NCBI GenBank assembly: GCA_013397435.1
Contig: VZRG01000733.1
Coordinates: 270,996-334,995, forward strand
Source: Erythrocercus mccallii
Taxonomy: Eukaryota > Chordata > Aves > Passeriformes > Dicruridae
Direction of reading: 5' to 3'
Length of the DNA stretch: 64,000 nt
Shown here: one piece after another, positions 1 through 14,600 of the stretch
How positions within the stretch are numbered: position 1 is the stretch's first letter
Layout of the letters: each line of letters opens with the position of its first letter
Notes under the pieces: model-generated
Seen by the model: the letters and a program-made list of their open reading frames with translations, nothing else
What the model was told of the DNA's origin: nothing
Database searches by the model: none
Made by a program: the position numbers and the translations under genes

Positions 1-3000
1 ATTCTGTGTATCTTATAGTTGATTATATATAAATGCTTGTTGGTAATTATAGGATCACTTTTATTTCAAAGTCCTGTCTCCCTATAGATTTGATAATGTT
101 TTCACCTTTCTGGAGATTCAATTAACTCACTTTCCTGCAGGATGCTTTGAAAGTCAGGAGATAATCTGCAGGCTTGTTGACACCATAATGCTATGATGGC
201 TTGTGTGCCATTAAAATAGATCACAGAAATGTCCATCTATAGAATCTGAACTCAATACGTTGTGTCAGTATACAGTATAGATCCCTTAATCCATAGACTA
301 TTATTAAAATAGTGGATTAAGGAGTTTCTGGGATCAGAGCATGCTGTATGTGTAAGAAAACAGTTTAGCTGAGATTAGTATTTATTACTCAATGCAGAAT
401 TTGATTGAAGAATTCATAGGTGCTTATAATATCAATTTTTATTTTATCATTAAATTACTGACTTTTTGCCTACAAGCTTTTGTTAAGACCTGAAAATTAA
501 TCACTGTGTATGAAGACAATAAAAACTGAGTAACTACCATAAATCTAATTAAAATATTTTAGCTTCATACAAATATAAAAGATGGTATTTGGATGTTTAA
601 AATGCATTGTATGGGAGCATGCATGGAATGGACATTCAGACTTCCAAAAAAACCAAAAACAACCTTGTAAATTTAAAAAAAAAAATTAAATGAGTGCACA
701 AAGTGTTATACAGATGAGTGTCAATCTAATCAAAACCAAAGTGAGCTGGAAAGCAAAAGTATTTTTTCCATACAATCTTCTTCGGTCAACAGTCTTGGTG
801 AAATTGTCAGGAGAAGTTTTATTCAAATGTGTGGTGAAGTTGAACTGAGTAAGATAGTGGCAGTTTTACAGACTTATCTTTAGTGCAGCAGAAGGTTGTC
901 AACAAGCCTTTTCGGTGACATCTCCATGTGAGCATGGTGAGCAGATGATTTAAAGATTACCAGGGTGCTGGACAGGTCAGCCAGCATCTTAAAAATCTCT
1001 TCCATAAAGGATGAAATCTGCAGCCAGAAGCTGTTTACTGGCTGAAGGGGGAGGGAAATGGATATGCTGAAAGGCAGAGACCCTTGGGTTTGTTTGTGTC
1101 TGTACGTGGAGTGTTGTCTTTAAAACTCACTCTGTGTAGCAGAGAGCAGAACTCTGCTTGACATTCATTTTGAAGCAAACTAGGAGGCAAAATAAAATTT
1201 CAGTTGTGAGGTGCCAACACATAAAGAAAAACTTGTGCATAGAAATCAGGATTTTTACAAGGTAAGTAGAACAGAGCCATTTTTTTGGCCCAAGGTGGAA
1301 CATGTTTATACTAAATTCAGTTATACTGCAAGTCACATTAAAAAAAAAGTTTCTAATCCCAGTTTTAGATGTGGTTTTATTTTTATGTTTTAGTCCTGTT
1401 GCTGCTAGTCCAAGTCCCTATTGTACTTTACAGAAGAGTCCCAATGTTTCTGAATGGAGGTTCAGACACTTTCATATCAAGCACATTAAGCTCCTGTGAG
1501 CGTGCCTGTGCTGGATATTTCTCTTCAACAGACTATCCACCAGCTGATCGTCTCTGTCAGTTTTCAGGTCCACTTCCTACATCTGCACAGCCCCTGGGTA
1601 TATGATGCTGTGGTTTGTAAGAAGGTAATGAAACCCCAAGCAGAAGGCCACAGCAAATGGAGCCAGGCGTCACTTTGGCAGCAAGTGTGACTTGCATGCA
1701 GGGATGACTGTTGCACTTGTAGGCCATGAATGCTCATGTCCAGGGACTGGGAACCTGCATATCCTAGAATCAAAATGAAAGAAAAAAGGACCTATGGCAA
1801 CCTTTCAGTGCATCTCCAAAAGAGCACTTGTGGCCAAAGAACTGGAGAATCAACTCTGGGAAACTGGAGGAGAAAATATGTAGAAAAGGTAATAAGGTAA
1901 TATTTTCATTTTTATAAATAGAAAAAAGGATTTGGCAAGTGTGATTAGATTTTCTGAATGTTCTCAATGTGCAAAACATCAAGTGAAATTATTTTGTTTT
2001 CCTCAAATAAGCCGGGTACCAGAGCATCCCAGCAAAAAGCAAGGACTCTTGATCAGATGAATAGTGGGACAATTTGTTACACTCTATCCTTAAGCACAGA
2101 CTATTAATGCTAGCAGCAGAACTCCTTCAGGATCATTACAGTCACTTAGGAGGGCTCAGGCCACTGAGAAAACCTGGAATCCCTTGCAAATTTACAGAAG
2201 CACCTTGCCTCCCATGTTCTGTCTCAGCTAGAAGTATAACAATTAAATTTGCCTTTCCCCTTTGCATGGGTTCAAATTGTGGGGTTTTGTGTTCGTTTCA
2301 TTGGGTAAAGTTGCCACGTAGCTCCCCCACTGACTCGTGCCAGTGCTCCATGCCACAGCAGAATCAAGCTGGAAACACTCTGTAGCTGTCAACGTGGATA
2401 AGGCAGATGTAAATTTAGTGCTGGTCCCAGATCCTGAACTGAAGTATCTGCTGACTTTGTCATCCACGTTTATCATGCCCATCAGGAACACAGAGCCCTT
2501 GCATCTCAGCAGCCTCACAGTGACTGACATGACAGGAATACCTTGGAAATACACTTTTCCTTTAATCTCTATTTAAATGGATTCCAGTTTTGTGACTGAC
2601 AATGTGTAAAAAGTAGTTTTTGTCACAACGGTTTTAATTACACAAATATTTTCTGCCATCAAGTAGAACAGAATCATCCATCGTTACAGATATTGCCATA
2701 TGGCTATCACATGGCAGGAAACATATTCTCTAACAACTTGGGCTATCAGTCAAGGACTGAAAAAATTCCCACCTTAGAACCCAGACCTAAAATTTGGAGA
2801 GCAACCTGAGATTTAAATGCAAGTAAAGGAGTGCAAGCAGATGTAGAGATGTGCCACTTCCTGTATCTCACATATATTTTACAGGGAAAAAGAGAGTTGA
2901 GCTTTTAGCAAAGCCATATAGAGACTAGTTCAGGTACATTTGCACCAGTTGTGGTCATAAGTGGCCTACTGTGACCTGCAGGGTCTCCTGAGCTGCCTGG

Positions 3001-5314
3001 TGGGTGATTTGAGAGAAGGGATCATATGATTGTTCCCCAAGGTGTTTAGTTGAAATCAGCTGGTTTAAGTAGGAGATCTTGGCTAACGAAGCATGTCTAA
3101 AATGAAATGAGCTCAAGGTGGTCACATAAATGTTCCAGCCTGCAGATCTAACTGGAATGTAGTCTCTGATGTACCGTGTTTGGGAGCAAAGCCCCAACCC
3201 TGGCCTCGCAGGACACAGCTGCAACTGGACAAGGACCCAATTTCAGATTCTATTGGTTTTACCAATTTAACAAATGGTTAAATATTCTCAAAGGGGGAAT
3301 GTTTATTGATATACCTATTGGACTAAAAAACTGGGTTGACACACCCATATTCCTCCCTGTGCTGATGATCCAAGTGACTGTAAAGGAACTTGGTTAACAA
3401 AATATACCACACTCACAGAATAAGCCCACAGGCTAGTTATGCTTGACAAAAATACTTTTGACAAGGAGGTGTAATTCATTGTTTAGAATCACTGAAATGT
3501 ATTTTGTAACTGTTATTCTCTGGCATTCAGCCCAAAGGAGTAGCTGTGCTGCTTATCCAGCTGCTGAAGGCATAAGGCATCCACTATAGATACAAAAGAA
3601 GAAAAAAATTGGTCATTTTTTAAAATATGTCTATATCACACAGGCATTTCCAACATTTATCACATTAACTTGGTATTTCCTATCTATATTCTTAGTTTCA
3701 CTTTCCAAATTTCAATCCATTCAAATAACTTCATCTCAGACCTTGTTTTTTCCTTCAAAAACTCACTGCCATATGGAGGAAACATTAAAATTATTGGATC
3801 CAAAGTAAAAACAAAAGCAGCTTAGTGTTAGTGCAAGAGGCTTAAATCAAGACAATTAAACCTAAGTTAAACTGAAAGTAAAAATGACAAATAATTTTGG
3901 CCAGATGTAGACCACACACCAAACAGAAAGTTGTTGTCATGCATGGTGGAAGCACAGAGTCTTCAAAAAAAGATCATCATCTTCAGAAACTTCCAAGAGA
4001 AATCTGTGTTCTAAGCAGACAAGAAAAATCTCTAGCAGGAGTAATTTTGAGAAGAGGCTGCCTTCCAGAGTTTCACCCAGGGATCACTCACTACCACGCA
4101 ACCAAGTGGTAGGCAATGCCTACCATTTTGGGAAGAAGGTCATGTGGTGTTTTCAGCACGGACAGGACCAGGGATAATCCTTCTGCAGCCCAGCTTTCCT
4201 CTCCCATTTGTTATTTTAATGCTGCGGTTTATACTTAATGCTGCTGTGAGTGACAGCTACTATGACAGCTGCCTGTGTATCTCCCAGATAACGACGGCTG
4301 GCCTCATTAACCACTGTGGCGTTGGGATATTTTGAAGTAGCCTTCAGTTGTTCAGTTTTTAACAGAATAGTTGAAAATGAGATTGCTACACTTGGTGACC
4401 ATAAAATGAATTCAGTCTTTTCCATGTATAAAAATCTTGTCAGTGTTCATTAACAGGAATAAACCTGGCCCCTCAGAAATGCTGAATTTTAGATATTTAA
4501 TTTGTAATGTTACCTATTTGCTGATACCAGTTTGTGATCCTATACCACAGCCTTCCATGCTGCTTCCCAAAGCCCACTAGGTGTTAACTGCTAAGATGGA
4601 CCTGCAGGATCTAACTGAAATTTTGACGGGTTCCTCTGACAATGAACAACAGTTAATGGAGAGGAGAAAAAAAGCCCAACAAACACTTGACCAATTTGTT
4701 GAGCTGCCAGGGCAGGCAGTGAGATGATGGAATAAATAGCCCAAAGTTATAATGAAAGTAGTGGGTAATAATGATTGTTCTCTTAATTTGTTAGCCCTAT
4801 CCAATCTCTTTTACTCCAGCTGTGGATGTTGCCACTGCTGGCAAGACATGAATGCAAATACCCACTTCTTCCTATGCCTTCACTACTCTATTGAAGGTGT
4901 GCTAAAAAAGTAAAAGAGAAAGAAATGTTTGTATCCACACAAATAAATGCTGGGCGCTCTGGCTTATGCTGCATCTGGGGAAGTCTGTCCTCTCCTTTTC
5001 CCTTTCGTTCCAGACAGCCCAGGATTTTCTTTTGAAGCTTAACTGTGGTGAATACAACTCTTATTATTGATTCCTGTAAACCTTTTAAGAGCATGTTTAT
5101 TTCTTCTTCCATGAACTTCTGGTGTAACAAGCCCTGACCTAGATGGATTTCTGCTATATACCGTATACAAACTAGCAGTGCTGCAGCTTTATCTGCATTT
5201 GCTCAGACTGTGAGATTCAAAGTTTGGTAAAACTGGAAGAGGAAGAATTTGTCCTTGCTGTCATCTATTTGCAGCCCAAGAACTTGGCATTTTTAATTAA
5301 ATATGTTTTCTACT

Positions 5315-5340
5315 TATCCCCCTCCCCCCCCCCCACCCTT
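5315..5340 (+). repeat. poly(C) run
   Basis: A run of about 18 C interrupted by single T and A residues. Simple low-complexity sequence. Confidence 0.8.
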
Positions 5341-6711
5341 TTTCTTTCTTACATCAAACTCTAGGGTTTTCTGTTGGGTATTTATACGGACATTGTGCAC
5401 TTGGAGCAATGAGTGTATTTCTACATTAAAGTACATGGTAGATGGCTTGCTCAGGTTATTTTACCAGTAATTCTCTGAAGTATCAGGTATGAGTGGGACA
5501 GGAGACAGTGTCCCATGCAACAAAACTGAGATTGCAAGTTCTGTCTCATTCTGTGCAGCAACGGGCCTTCACAAGCCTGTTGGAAAAGCTGTTTCAAAAG
5601 ACAGAAAGATAGACACAGTAACCTTAAAATAATTAACTGGTCAGGAAAATCTCTGGGGATTTAGTCACATTCTTAATCTGTCTACATTTGTCTGCTAGTC
5701 TTGGTCTATTCTGAAATTCAGTTCTGGATCAAAGATGTCTCTTCCAGCAAAAAACCCCACTTGAAACAGGTAACAGGCTGACAGAAAAGACTTGGGTTTA
5801 ATAAACCATATTTTCCTGGAACATTAGTCCATTCTTCTTTGGACTCTGCCCCGTGGGTGTGGATATTGTCCTTCTTGAAGGGAAGGAAGCCTCTAATTTT
5901 TATCCAGTGTTACTACAGTCACCCAGCTTTCTGGGATAAACAGCAAATTTAAGGCCACCTGCTGCTTCTTCTTTGCCTTGCCCTCCACCTGCCTTGGGGC
6001 TGCACTGATCTGACATCATGCAGCAGGAGAACACATATGATTTAGCTCTGTTGCTGTCACTACAGCCTGCAGGAGACAGAAGGACAGAACATCAGTTTCT
6101 TCTCAGCTGTCTTGCTAGCCTTCCTCCAGTGGGCATAGAAGAGCAGTTTCCAGCAGGAAAGTGGAAAGGGCTCCTTGTGAGAACTTGCAGAAAAATGTAG
6201 GAAACAGATCTGATTTTCTGACTGCTCTATTTTGTAGCTCCTAAGCAAGGCTGGAGAAGAAATGTCACAACCTTACTGCTTCTTGTGTCCTTGGGCTACA
6301 AAGGGAGAGGATGGGCCATCCTGGAAGCCCACGAACCTCCTCAGTAATATCCCAGAGTAACTAATTACTGGTGCATGCAATAGGTGGGAGCTTGAACATG
6401 GCCCACCTACCTTTACCAACCTCCAGAGAATGAGAAGTTTGCTTACCTTCTGCAACACAGAGGGCAAGCAGAGGCTGGACTGCGCATGTGCCTGCCCTGC
6501 TGGGATGTCACTTTTTCTTCTCAGTTGCACATCTCCTTCCTTCATATTATATAGCCAAGTCAGTTTAATGATTCCATACACCTCAACCAAATGTGTAATT
6601 GTAAACAAGTCAAAAGACAGTCATGGGAAGTTGGGGAAATATCAGGAAGATGGTCCTCTCTACCTGAACAATTTCCCCAAAAGAGAAACAAAATTGACTA
6701 GATATAATTAC

Positions 6712-6796
6712 TGAAAAAAACCCCAACAAACCCTGAACAAAACCCTGCTTCCCCCACCCCCGAAAAAAACCCCCAAACCCCAACCAAACCACTCAC
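6712..6796 (+). repeat. A/C-rich low-complexity tract
   Basis: Runs of A and C such as AAAAAAACCCCCAAACCCC with very few G or T. A similar tract lies at about 8098-8178. These are simple sequence, with no gene. Confidence 0.6.
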
Positions 6797-8097
6797 ACAA
6801 GCCACATCAAGTCTTAAGCCTCACAGTAGCATAAGCAAAACAGCAGTTGTGCCGAACTGTTTGAAAATAAGGCATTGGCACTGTTGAACTCGAGAAGCTG
6901 GAATGTGGCATTCTGCCCATCTCGCTGTCCAGACTGGACAGCCTCTCAGGACACCCTGTGGGCTCCTATCCGAAGCAGCCTTTTGTAGTGAAATTAGGAA
7001 AAACTGTTTGAAAGTATCAGAAAAGGTTCCTGAGTAAGGACAATTAATCCTTATAAAGCAAGGCTTTATAAATACAGTGAATTCTTCTATAGAGGACCCT
7101 TGCTAACAGTGTGCCCATACATGCAGGAGACACAATGTTAGCACATTCACCAATCAATTATGTGTGTAATTACTATTACTGTTCTTTGCCAAGATTTTTG
7201 GCTGCACGCTTCCAGAAACTTTGGATCATGCATATTTAAAGATCTAAGCCTAAATCCCTCCAGTAGACTGCTTTGGTCAAACCTTCCTATCATCCCCTTG
7301 CCTCTGCTCCTGCACCCTGTACTTTTGTGTGTGCTGTGGCCAGCAGGCGATGCTCAAATACCTCGGAGAGAAGGGACAACTTCAACTGCATTTTCATTCG
7401 AAGTCCTGGAATCCTGGCAAGTGGCAAGGATGCACCACTACCCAGATGTGACAGGCTTCATTTGTAATCTTCCGGTGTATCTGATTTACAAGCAGTTAAC
7501 TACTCTCATCTCATCAACAGCAAGTTCCAGATGTTTCACATAACAGTGCATGATGGCAGCTGTACAGTAATGAACTGATAAATTAAGTCTCTCAGTAGTC
7601 CCTGAAGGTTTGTGCTTTGATCTGAGTGTCACACACTTGTATAGGCATGTGTACCAGAAGTCATTCTATAATGTAACAGAAGAAATATTTCATGAGTCAG
7701 TTGAGAAATATATATTTATGGAGATAGGGAAATAAATAGATCACTAGTGTCTGACAAGGAGAAACAGCAGGGTACTGAGAATAAAAAAATTAAATTAGAG
7801 GTGAATTGTAGGAAGTAGCACCTCTGGGACAAGACAAGAATATCTCTGCACAAGTAATCTCCCTTCCTTTAAGGAAATACATAGTTGTGATGGGCTGTTG
7901 GAACTGAGATACAGCTGCCCCCAGAAATGAAGGTGGTGTCCAAACCGGTAAAGACGCCCGAACAGAAAGAGGACAGCCTGTAACTTCATGGCAAAAACTC
8001 ATGGACATGTATGTCCCACACCAGCAAACCCTACTGAAGTTCTTACTCAGTTCCTGGAGCAGGAACACTAAACCAAACACTGCAGTAACACTCAATT

Positions 8098-8178
8098 AAA
8101 AGGAAAAAAAAAAACCACCCAAAAAACCAAAACCCACCCCCTGAAAAACAGTAACAAAAAGGGGGGAAAAAAAAGTAT
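8098..8178 (+). repeat. A/C-rich low-complexity tract
   Basis: Dominated by A and C, with a G6 run and a closing A8 run. It lies immediately before the CR1-like octamer remnant, so it could be the degenerate end of an inserted element. Confidence 0.5.
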
Positions 8179-8179
8179 G

Positions 8180-8212
8180 TTGGACTATTCTGCCATTCTG
8201 TGATTCTATGCT
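8180..8212 (+). repeat. CR1-like terminal octamer remnant
   Basis: TGGACTATTCTGCCATTCTG followed by TGATTCTATG. This resembles a CR1 3' end with its ATTCTRTG repeats. No longer CR1 body is recognisable before it, so this may be a very short or very old remnant. Confidence 0.35.
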
Positions 8213-10324
8213 CAGTGCTGTGCTTTATCAGCCATTAAACACAAAAGCATCTACAGCTCTTAAGGATATACCATACTTCCATTACAGAATTTCATGTAAC
8301 TTACTTCTTACCTGTGAAACTCAGGATCTCAATCAGCTGAATAACAATTCAGTGAGAAATCTGTTTTAATTTACTCTGCACAACCCATGTCATCAGGACT
8401 GGCTGCAGCAGCCCCTCCCCAGCATTCTCACAAAGCTTTGCAGAAAAATTTGGCCACAATTTCACTCCATTGCCGCAAGTCAGATACGCTAAAACCACTC
8501 CCATTCAAGATCTCTCACTTCTCCCCTACCTTGCCTGAAATACAGATGTTGTCCAGCCTACTCAGAGATTGGTATTTTTGCCTTTACCAGTATAAGCAAA
8601 ACAACATTTCACATCCACATTTCACCTTTTTCATTTGTACATCAGTTCAAATAGGACTAGGTTGGTGCCTCCCAGCCCTTCAAAACAGATATTCGGATCA
8701 GTATAACTGAGCACCTCAAGTGCCTGCCAGAATTTTGTCCTGTTTCACCTCTTGTCCTGAAGTCATTTGCCTGAAAATGGCACAAAAAGCATCAAGATAC
8801 TATGGATGGTTCACAGTCAACTAATATTTATGATATTGCTTACAAGATCCAGCCAAGCAGCTGAGGGCACACACAAACTGTATGACTGCAGAAACCTGAG
8901 GACTCTTGTGGGTGTTCAAACACAGCCAAGCTTTTGAATAAGAACAGACTCAAGATGGCCCAATGAGCTTCCCAATGAGTGGCAGCCATAAAGCTGCTTT
9001 TTTATTTCTTCTGGAGAAAGAAAATCAGGACACCAACTCCCATGTCATGTTTTTGAAGTATGATTTGGACCAAGGATTCCTTTCAGACTAAATGTGGCAG
9101 TGATGGCCACTCTTTTTCAGACTCTGAACAATAAGTTTTAAAATTATTTATGAGCCACCAAAAAACTGACACTTCTCTGAAATGTTTTGTCCAAATGTGC
9201 CCTGTCTTCCTGCAGCTCAGCAATTTGTCCTACCTCTTAACCCTCCTACTAATTTACATTTTCTCAGACATTCATGCCGTAAGTGCAAGAAAATACTGGC
9301 TAATACAATAAGAGTTTGGAAAAGCTCAGTATTTTGAAAGTTTAGACAAAAAAACCAGGCCTCCTAAGAGATCTGATAAACAGTTAATAGGACACAGTAG
9401 AATGCTTAGATGCCCTAACACACACCAGAAGCCTAAATTCTAGAAAAACATTTAAAATTATCTGAGGTGTTACAAGGGCAAAACCAACTTTAGAACAAAA
9501 CTGTAAAACCTGTGATGGATTAAACTTTCTGAATTGTCTCAAGTATGCCACACTGAAAGTTTAACATTTCAATTGCAAAACAGCTGCAATTATTAAGGCA
9601 AGGCTGCTTGAAGAGCTGTGCATGTGGCAGGTTCAGATTCCAAAAGATAGTGACACATTTCACAGACTACTTTTAATGTTGGAAATAAAATATATGAGAG
9701 GCTGACAGGAGGCTTGTCAACTAGTCTGTAGAAAAAAACCCAGGCAAATACACCCATCAGTTTCAGACCCACATACATACCACAGTGACTTCATCTAACT
9801 TCTATTAACCTGATTTTTAAACAGCAATTTAAGACATAAAAAAATATGGTTTGTTGAATTTGAATTTAAATAGCAGGCAATTGATTCATATGTCTCAAAC
9901 TAAATTCCCTATTTGTGTAAAAACTACTGATGATTTCAGTGACAATACAGTAGGTGATCACAAAACCAGGGATATGAAGACTATTCAATTTTATAGTTTT
10001 AAACATTCGAATCAAGAGTCACACTACAATCCACTCCAGTAGTAAAGAGCAAACACTTACTATACTCACTCTTTTCCTGTTTTGAACATAAAGCATGGAA
10101 GATTTACCTAAAATCAGCATTTCCTAATGACTACATGTTGGCAGGGGCACAAGAACAAACTTGTCCATGTTTGAGCAGAGTTGTGTCTGGCAACAGGCAA
10201 AGCGTTGAGTGCTGTGGTTCATCTGGGAAGGGTTGTGGAGCACTGCAATTGTGGGAATGCCTCCTGAAACCTTGACGTGCCAACTTTTGGGAGGTTAATA
10301 ATGACAAGTTACCTTCAGGATATT

Positions 10325-10330
10325 TTTATT
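10325..10330 (-). terminator. TM9SF2: candidate distal poly(A) signal AATAAA
   Basis: CCCAATAAAAATATCC on the gene strand, about 1.28 kb after the stop codon. This would give a 3' UTR similar in size to what I recall for mammalian TM9SF2. Confidence 0.4.
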
Positions 10331-10599
10331 GGGTCCAGTATTCAAGCATCATCAGGTTAAGGTCCTTTTAGAAAAGTAAACTGGTAAGAATAAAACCCCG
10401 CAGCCTTATGAATGGCAATTGGTACATGAAGTTTAATTTTAAATAAAATTTTACCAGCCAAATTGTGTTGTGAGTCTAAAACTACTGAACAAGGTTTGAA
10501 CAAAATACTCCATTTCCAAAAAAGGCAAATATAGGTTTAATGCCAGTCATTCAAAATTGACATTAGTCTTTTAATATAAGGCAAAAATAGTAATTTTCT

Positions 10600-10605
10600 T
10601 TTATT
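10600..10605 (-). terminator. TM9SF2: candidate poly(A) signal AATAAA
   Basis: AATAAA on the gene strand in an A-rich context, about 1.0 kb after the stop codon. Confidence 0.35.
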
Positions 10606-11026
10606 TTTTAACCTACATTAAGTACAGTCAGCAATAGTTGCTCTATAGAATATGCATCATTGAGATCTAAAAGCAAGATCAGCAGAGAATGCTGACTCAT
10701 GCATTGTAAGATCTTCTCAACATAGTGACAAATCCATAGCAGTCTCTGGAAACGTCTCTGGGTTAAGGACTGGATTAATGCTGGAGAGTGGTTTTTTTAA
10801 ATGTGTGTATAATTTAGTTCTCATGCGCCACAATCACATGTCCATGTTATAGCCATTTAGCACAAATAATAGTTCCTGCAGATCTAAATGTGTGTTAATA
10901 TATATTAAACCATAGAAAATGCCATAAAATACTCTATGCAATCTTTAAGCATCTGTCTTCAATTTAATTGTATTTACATATTTTTATGAACTTATGTAAT
11001 AAGTCAATGAAGACATTTTTACAACG

Positions 11027-11032
11027 TTTATT
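11027..11032 (-). terminator. TM9SF2: candidate proximal poly(A) signal AATAAA
   Basis: TTTATT on the plus strand reads AATAAA on the gene strand, about 575 nt after the stop codon. A T/G-rich stretch (TGTCTTCATTG) follows within 20 nt. Confidence 0.4.
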
Positions 11033-11605
11033 AGATTATGAATTTATAAATTCAAGGACTCAGAGGCACATAGTTTAAAAGGCCAAGAACACCAAAACTA
11101 ATTAAGTCACAGAAATCAGAATATTTATGGACGTAACACCAGTAAAAAATAAAAATCACATCCAGACTAAAAGCAACACTTCTTAAGTCATCCTTCAAAG
11201 TTAGCATAATAAAAAGTTCTCATTTCCCTCAAAGAAAAATAATTCCTCCCACCTACCAAGCTAGAAAAACCTATTTACAGTTGTACTTTGATCAGAAGTA
11301 TCATTAAGTTGTGTAATAGAGCCACTTCTATTCTGCCATTAGAATTTAATATTTCTTTTAAAGTATAGTTGTATTTACAAATGCATAAATATCGTAACTC
11401 TGATCTTCATTAAGGTTTGAATGAAAACAGCTTGTTAAGTCACAATACAAACGTGTTAGTGGAAAAGTAGGTGCATTTCAGTATCATTCTCAAAGTATAA
11501 GAAGCCAGTACTTCTGATAAAGCTCAAGTTCATCAACGAGACCAGGTTTTTAAGTTACATTAATGAAGACTAAACCTCTTCTGTGTTAACTCTACATTGG
11601 TTTCT

Positions 11606-11673
11606 TCAGTCGACTTTCACTACACTGTATATTTTGGTTACAAACCAAAAGCATGCAAAGAATCCAATTGTCC
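11606..11673 (-). CDS. TM9SF2: TM9SF2 coding exon 17 and stop (residues 629-650)
   Basis: Reads TIGFFACFWFVTKIYSVVKVD and then TGA. The acceptor follows a long pyrimidine tract ending TTTTAG. The terminal KVD fits the KXD/E COPI-interacting motif reported for TM9SF proteins. Confidence 0.97.
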
Positions 11674-14600
11674 CTAAAAAAGAAAAAAATTACATATTAG
11701 AAGACTGACACAGGAGACATTAATTTCTATCCATAGTTTACAAGTTTATAAGGATGTACATATGTGTGATCTGCTGTCCTTAGCCTTCAGTACATCAATC
11801 AGATAATGGAAAGTTACAGACATTACCTGGTCCTCATAGGCATGAACTACTCTATAACCTATCTCATTATTTTCAAGATCATAGAACAGATCATGTGGAA
11901 GATTGCTTGTAAGATGTTTCTGTGTTATTTGTCTTACACATTTGTTCTTGTTGTTCCAGTATGCTGCAGTCCCACTCCTTCACACTGCTCCATTTCACCC
12001 TTTCTCACTGACTACTCACACACACTTTATCTGATCTGCTCAGCTGCCAGAATGTTGTTATTATGTTTAATAATAACAATAGTAATAGCATTAGAGTTCT
12101 CATTACTTAGCAATACTTTAAGGTCTTAGAAAACTACAGCACTATATTTCTTCATAGTCTGAGTTAATAGAAATTTCAAACCATAGTGTAGTTTCTACAT
12201 AACTTGTAGTCCTACTGAAAACGTGTTACATACCTTAAAAATAAACACTTCTGAAATACTTAAGACAGTCAAAAGATATACACAGATTTCAACTAAAATT
12301 GAAGGATGAAGACCATTTTCCAGATAACTTATCATCCTTCTAGCAGAAAAAAACGGCTTCATCCCTTCTCTTTATGTAACTCCAAAAGAAACTTTTAACA
12401 AAAATATTATTTTGAATGTGAAATAGTTAACATAGTTGTGCTTTGTTAACCTAACTGGATTACATCAAAATTCAGTCTCAGTCAGAATGATATTGGATTA
12501 AACAGCAGCTCAAAACACCTGTTACAGGAACCTTAATTTCACACAAAAACTAGGACAGGAAAAAAGCCCTGAAGATGATCTGATTTTTGCCTAAGTACCT
12601 CTTCTAAAATCATAACCTTAACTTATACAAGCATCAAGGAAGTTCTTTAGAGGAAAAAAACTTCCTTTGTTTTAGAGCTGGTAAGAGGAACAACAAAAGT
12701 TGTGTGGTAACTTGTTCTCTATAAAAGCTTGAAAGTAACCATGAATGATATCATGGTCATTTTTTTTCACTTTACGCTTGCTAAACTACTGATGTTTAAG
12801 TGAGTCATTTACTATTATACATAGTTGTGATCGCAGCTGTGAATCAAAGATTTGTCATGTAGCTCCCGGTATTCTGCCTGCTGAGTCTGATCAATGACCT
12901 GGAATGCAGTATGGATGCAAGTGCCTGAAGCATGTGTTACACCGACATAGCAGCAGGGCACCGTCAAAACCCTTCCTCCCCATCCTGACAATTTTTCACA
13001 GATGAGTAAGCAGCAGCAGAATAGTTTTCATACAATTATGACTTTTTCTTTTTAGTTTTTTTTTATCATCCTGACATGGGAAGTCGGTTGCCTTTGGGAG
13101 CAGCTTTTTCTAAATTGCTAATATGTTCTTTTGTTTAGAAAAAAAAATGGAGAAGTTCTGCCTGTCCCTTTACCCTACCTCTGATTTCTTCTGTAAATCC
13201 TTATCTCAGAGCACTTCAGTAAATCTCAGAGAACTGAACATAATCTGCTGTTGCATTCATATCAACCTAAATGGACAAAATTCTCCTTCAATCTTAAGAA
13301 ACAGGATTATTTCCCAAATTTAAAAGGTAATTTGCACTTAATCCTGTGGGAAGTAGATAAAAAGAATCATTAAGCACACAGTGTTTTACAATTCTGTGTG
13401 ATTAACTTCACACATATCCTCCCCTGATTTCAACACAGAAATTGAAAATTTAAAAAAACCCAAACCATACAGACTCTGAAAACTTAGTTCTAGTTGCACA
13501 GGATGACTTGCATTTCCACTGTCCCAATTATAAACAAATGACTGCCACAAAAAGCAAGTGAAAGGGGCTGAGAATAAACCACCCCTTCTTTGCATGCTTG
13601 TGAACCTACCCTAAAAATTTGCTGGCAGGTGTTGAACAGCCATTTGGTCAACTGAAAGTGAACATGTGAGCAAAGGAAAAAGGGGCTGCAGTGGACACAT
13701 CTTAATGCCTCCAGACAATGTCATGTGACATGACTGACTTGAAAGAATAAGGGCAAAAGATGGAAATTCTATGGGTATTTGAGATGCAAAAAGGCAGCTA
13801 AACCAAGTCTCAGCACAGAAAATTATTGTAAATACCCTTCATCCTGAATGAATCTGCTCCAGAATTACTGCATGCATCCAAAGTAAACAGAGTGAACAAA
13901 GGAGACAGGGTAAACCCAATTGTTTTTTTCAGTAAACAAAACTGTTTACTATTACAGGCAGACTTGTTGAACATCTGTTGGAAAAGCTGGTGAAACCAAA
14001 TTAATTGACCTTACACTTATGTAAGGCCTTATTGTTTTTCACACTACTTTATAAATTTGCACTGCATTTAAAATTGATCTGCATACAGCAGTACACATTC
14101 ATTTCTAGTTGAACAACAACACATCCTAGGATTTTTAGTTCAATGAAACTATCAGTACCTGCAGACCAGAGGTAAAGGTTAAGAGAAAAGCAGAGTGAGA
14201 AAGAAGATAAAGTGAGCAACGGAGGCAGAATCTCTGATCTCTGCATTCAGAATGACTTGTAAACTGGTACAGAAATGTGAATAAAAGTAGAGATGTATAA
14301 TTTACAAACTATCTGCAAGCAATGCCAAAATACATTAGACTGACTTAAAATGAAGGACGAAGATAAAACTGACCACTTTGGGGACATTTTTCAATGAGAT
14401 TATATAATGCACTCAAGCCCCATTTCTTCCTTTTAACAGGCAATGACCCAAGAAAATCCTTGCAGGCCATTGCTCCTGTTCATCATCATCTGCATTCAGT
14501 CATAGTGCGCAAACAGCTTCAATATTTCCTTTGCTGAAGTGGAAATGTCTGAAATATTCAGTTACACCAAAAATGAACACCACTCTTAGTTGTTTTCTCT

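Larger units (their letters stand above)
1..10305. other. intergenic DNA downstream of TM9SF2
   Basis: AT-rich sequence with only short chance reading frames and simple repeats. In human, CLYBL lies downstream of TM9SF2 in the same orientation. I searched the translated frames here for its conserved segments and saw none, so its first exon is either beyond the window or unrecognised. Confidence 0.6.
10306..11605 (-). other. TM9SF2: TM9SF2 3' UTR (extent inferred)
   Basis: AT-rich sequence following the TGA at 11606-11608. The distal boundary is set about 20 nt beyond the last plausible AATAAA. Three candidate poly(A) hexamers would give UTRs of about 0.6, 1.0 and 1.3 kb. No transcript data are available here. 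Confidence 0.55.

Noticed and set aside
7790..8095. Possible retroviral internal fragment on the plus strand
   Set aside because: The texture suggested an inserted element, but I could not match it to any gene or LTR with confidence.
1..10305. Search for CLYBL exons expected downstream of TM9SF2
   Set aside because: No frame carries recognisable citrate-lyase-beta-like segments. Synteny alone is not evidence for an exon here.
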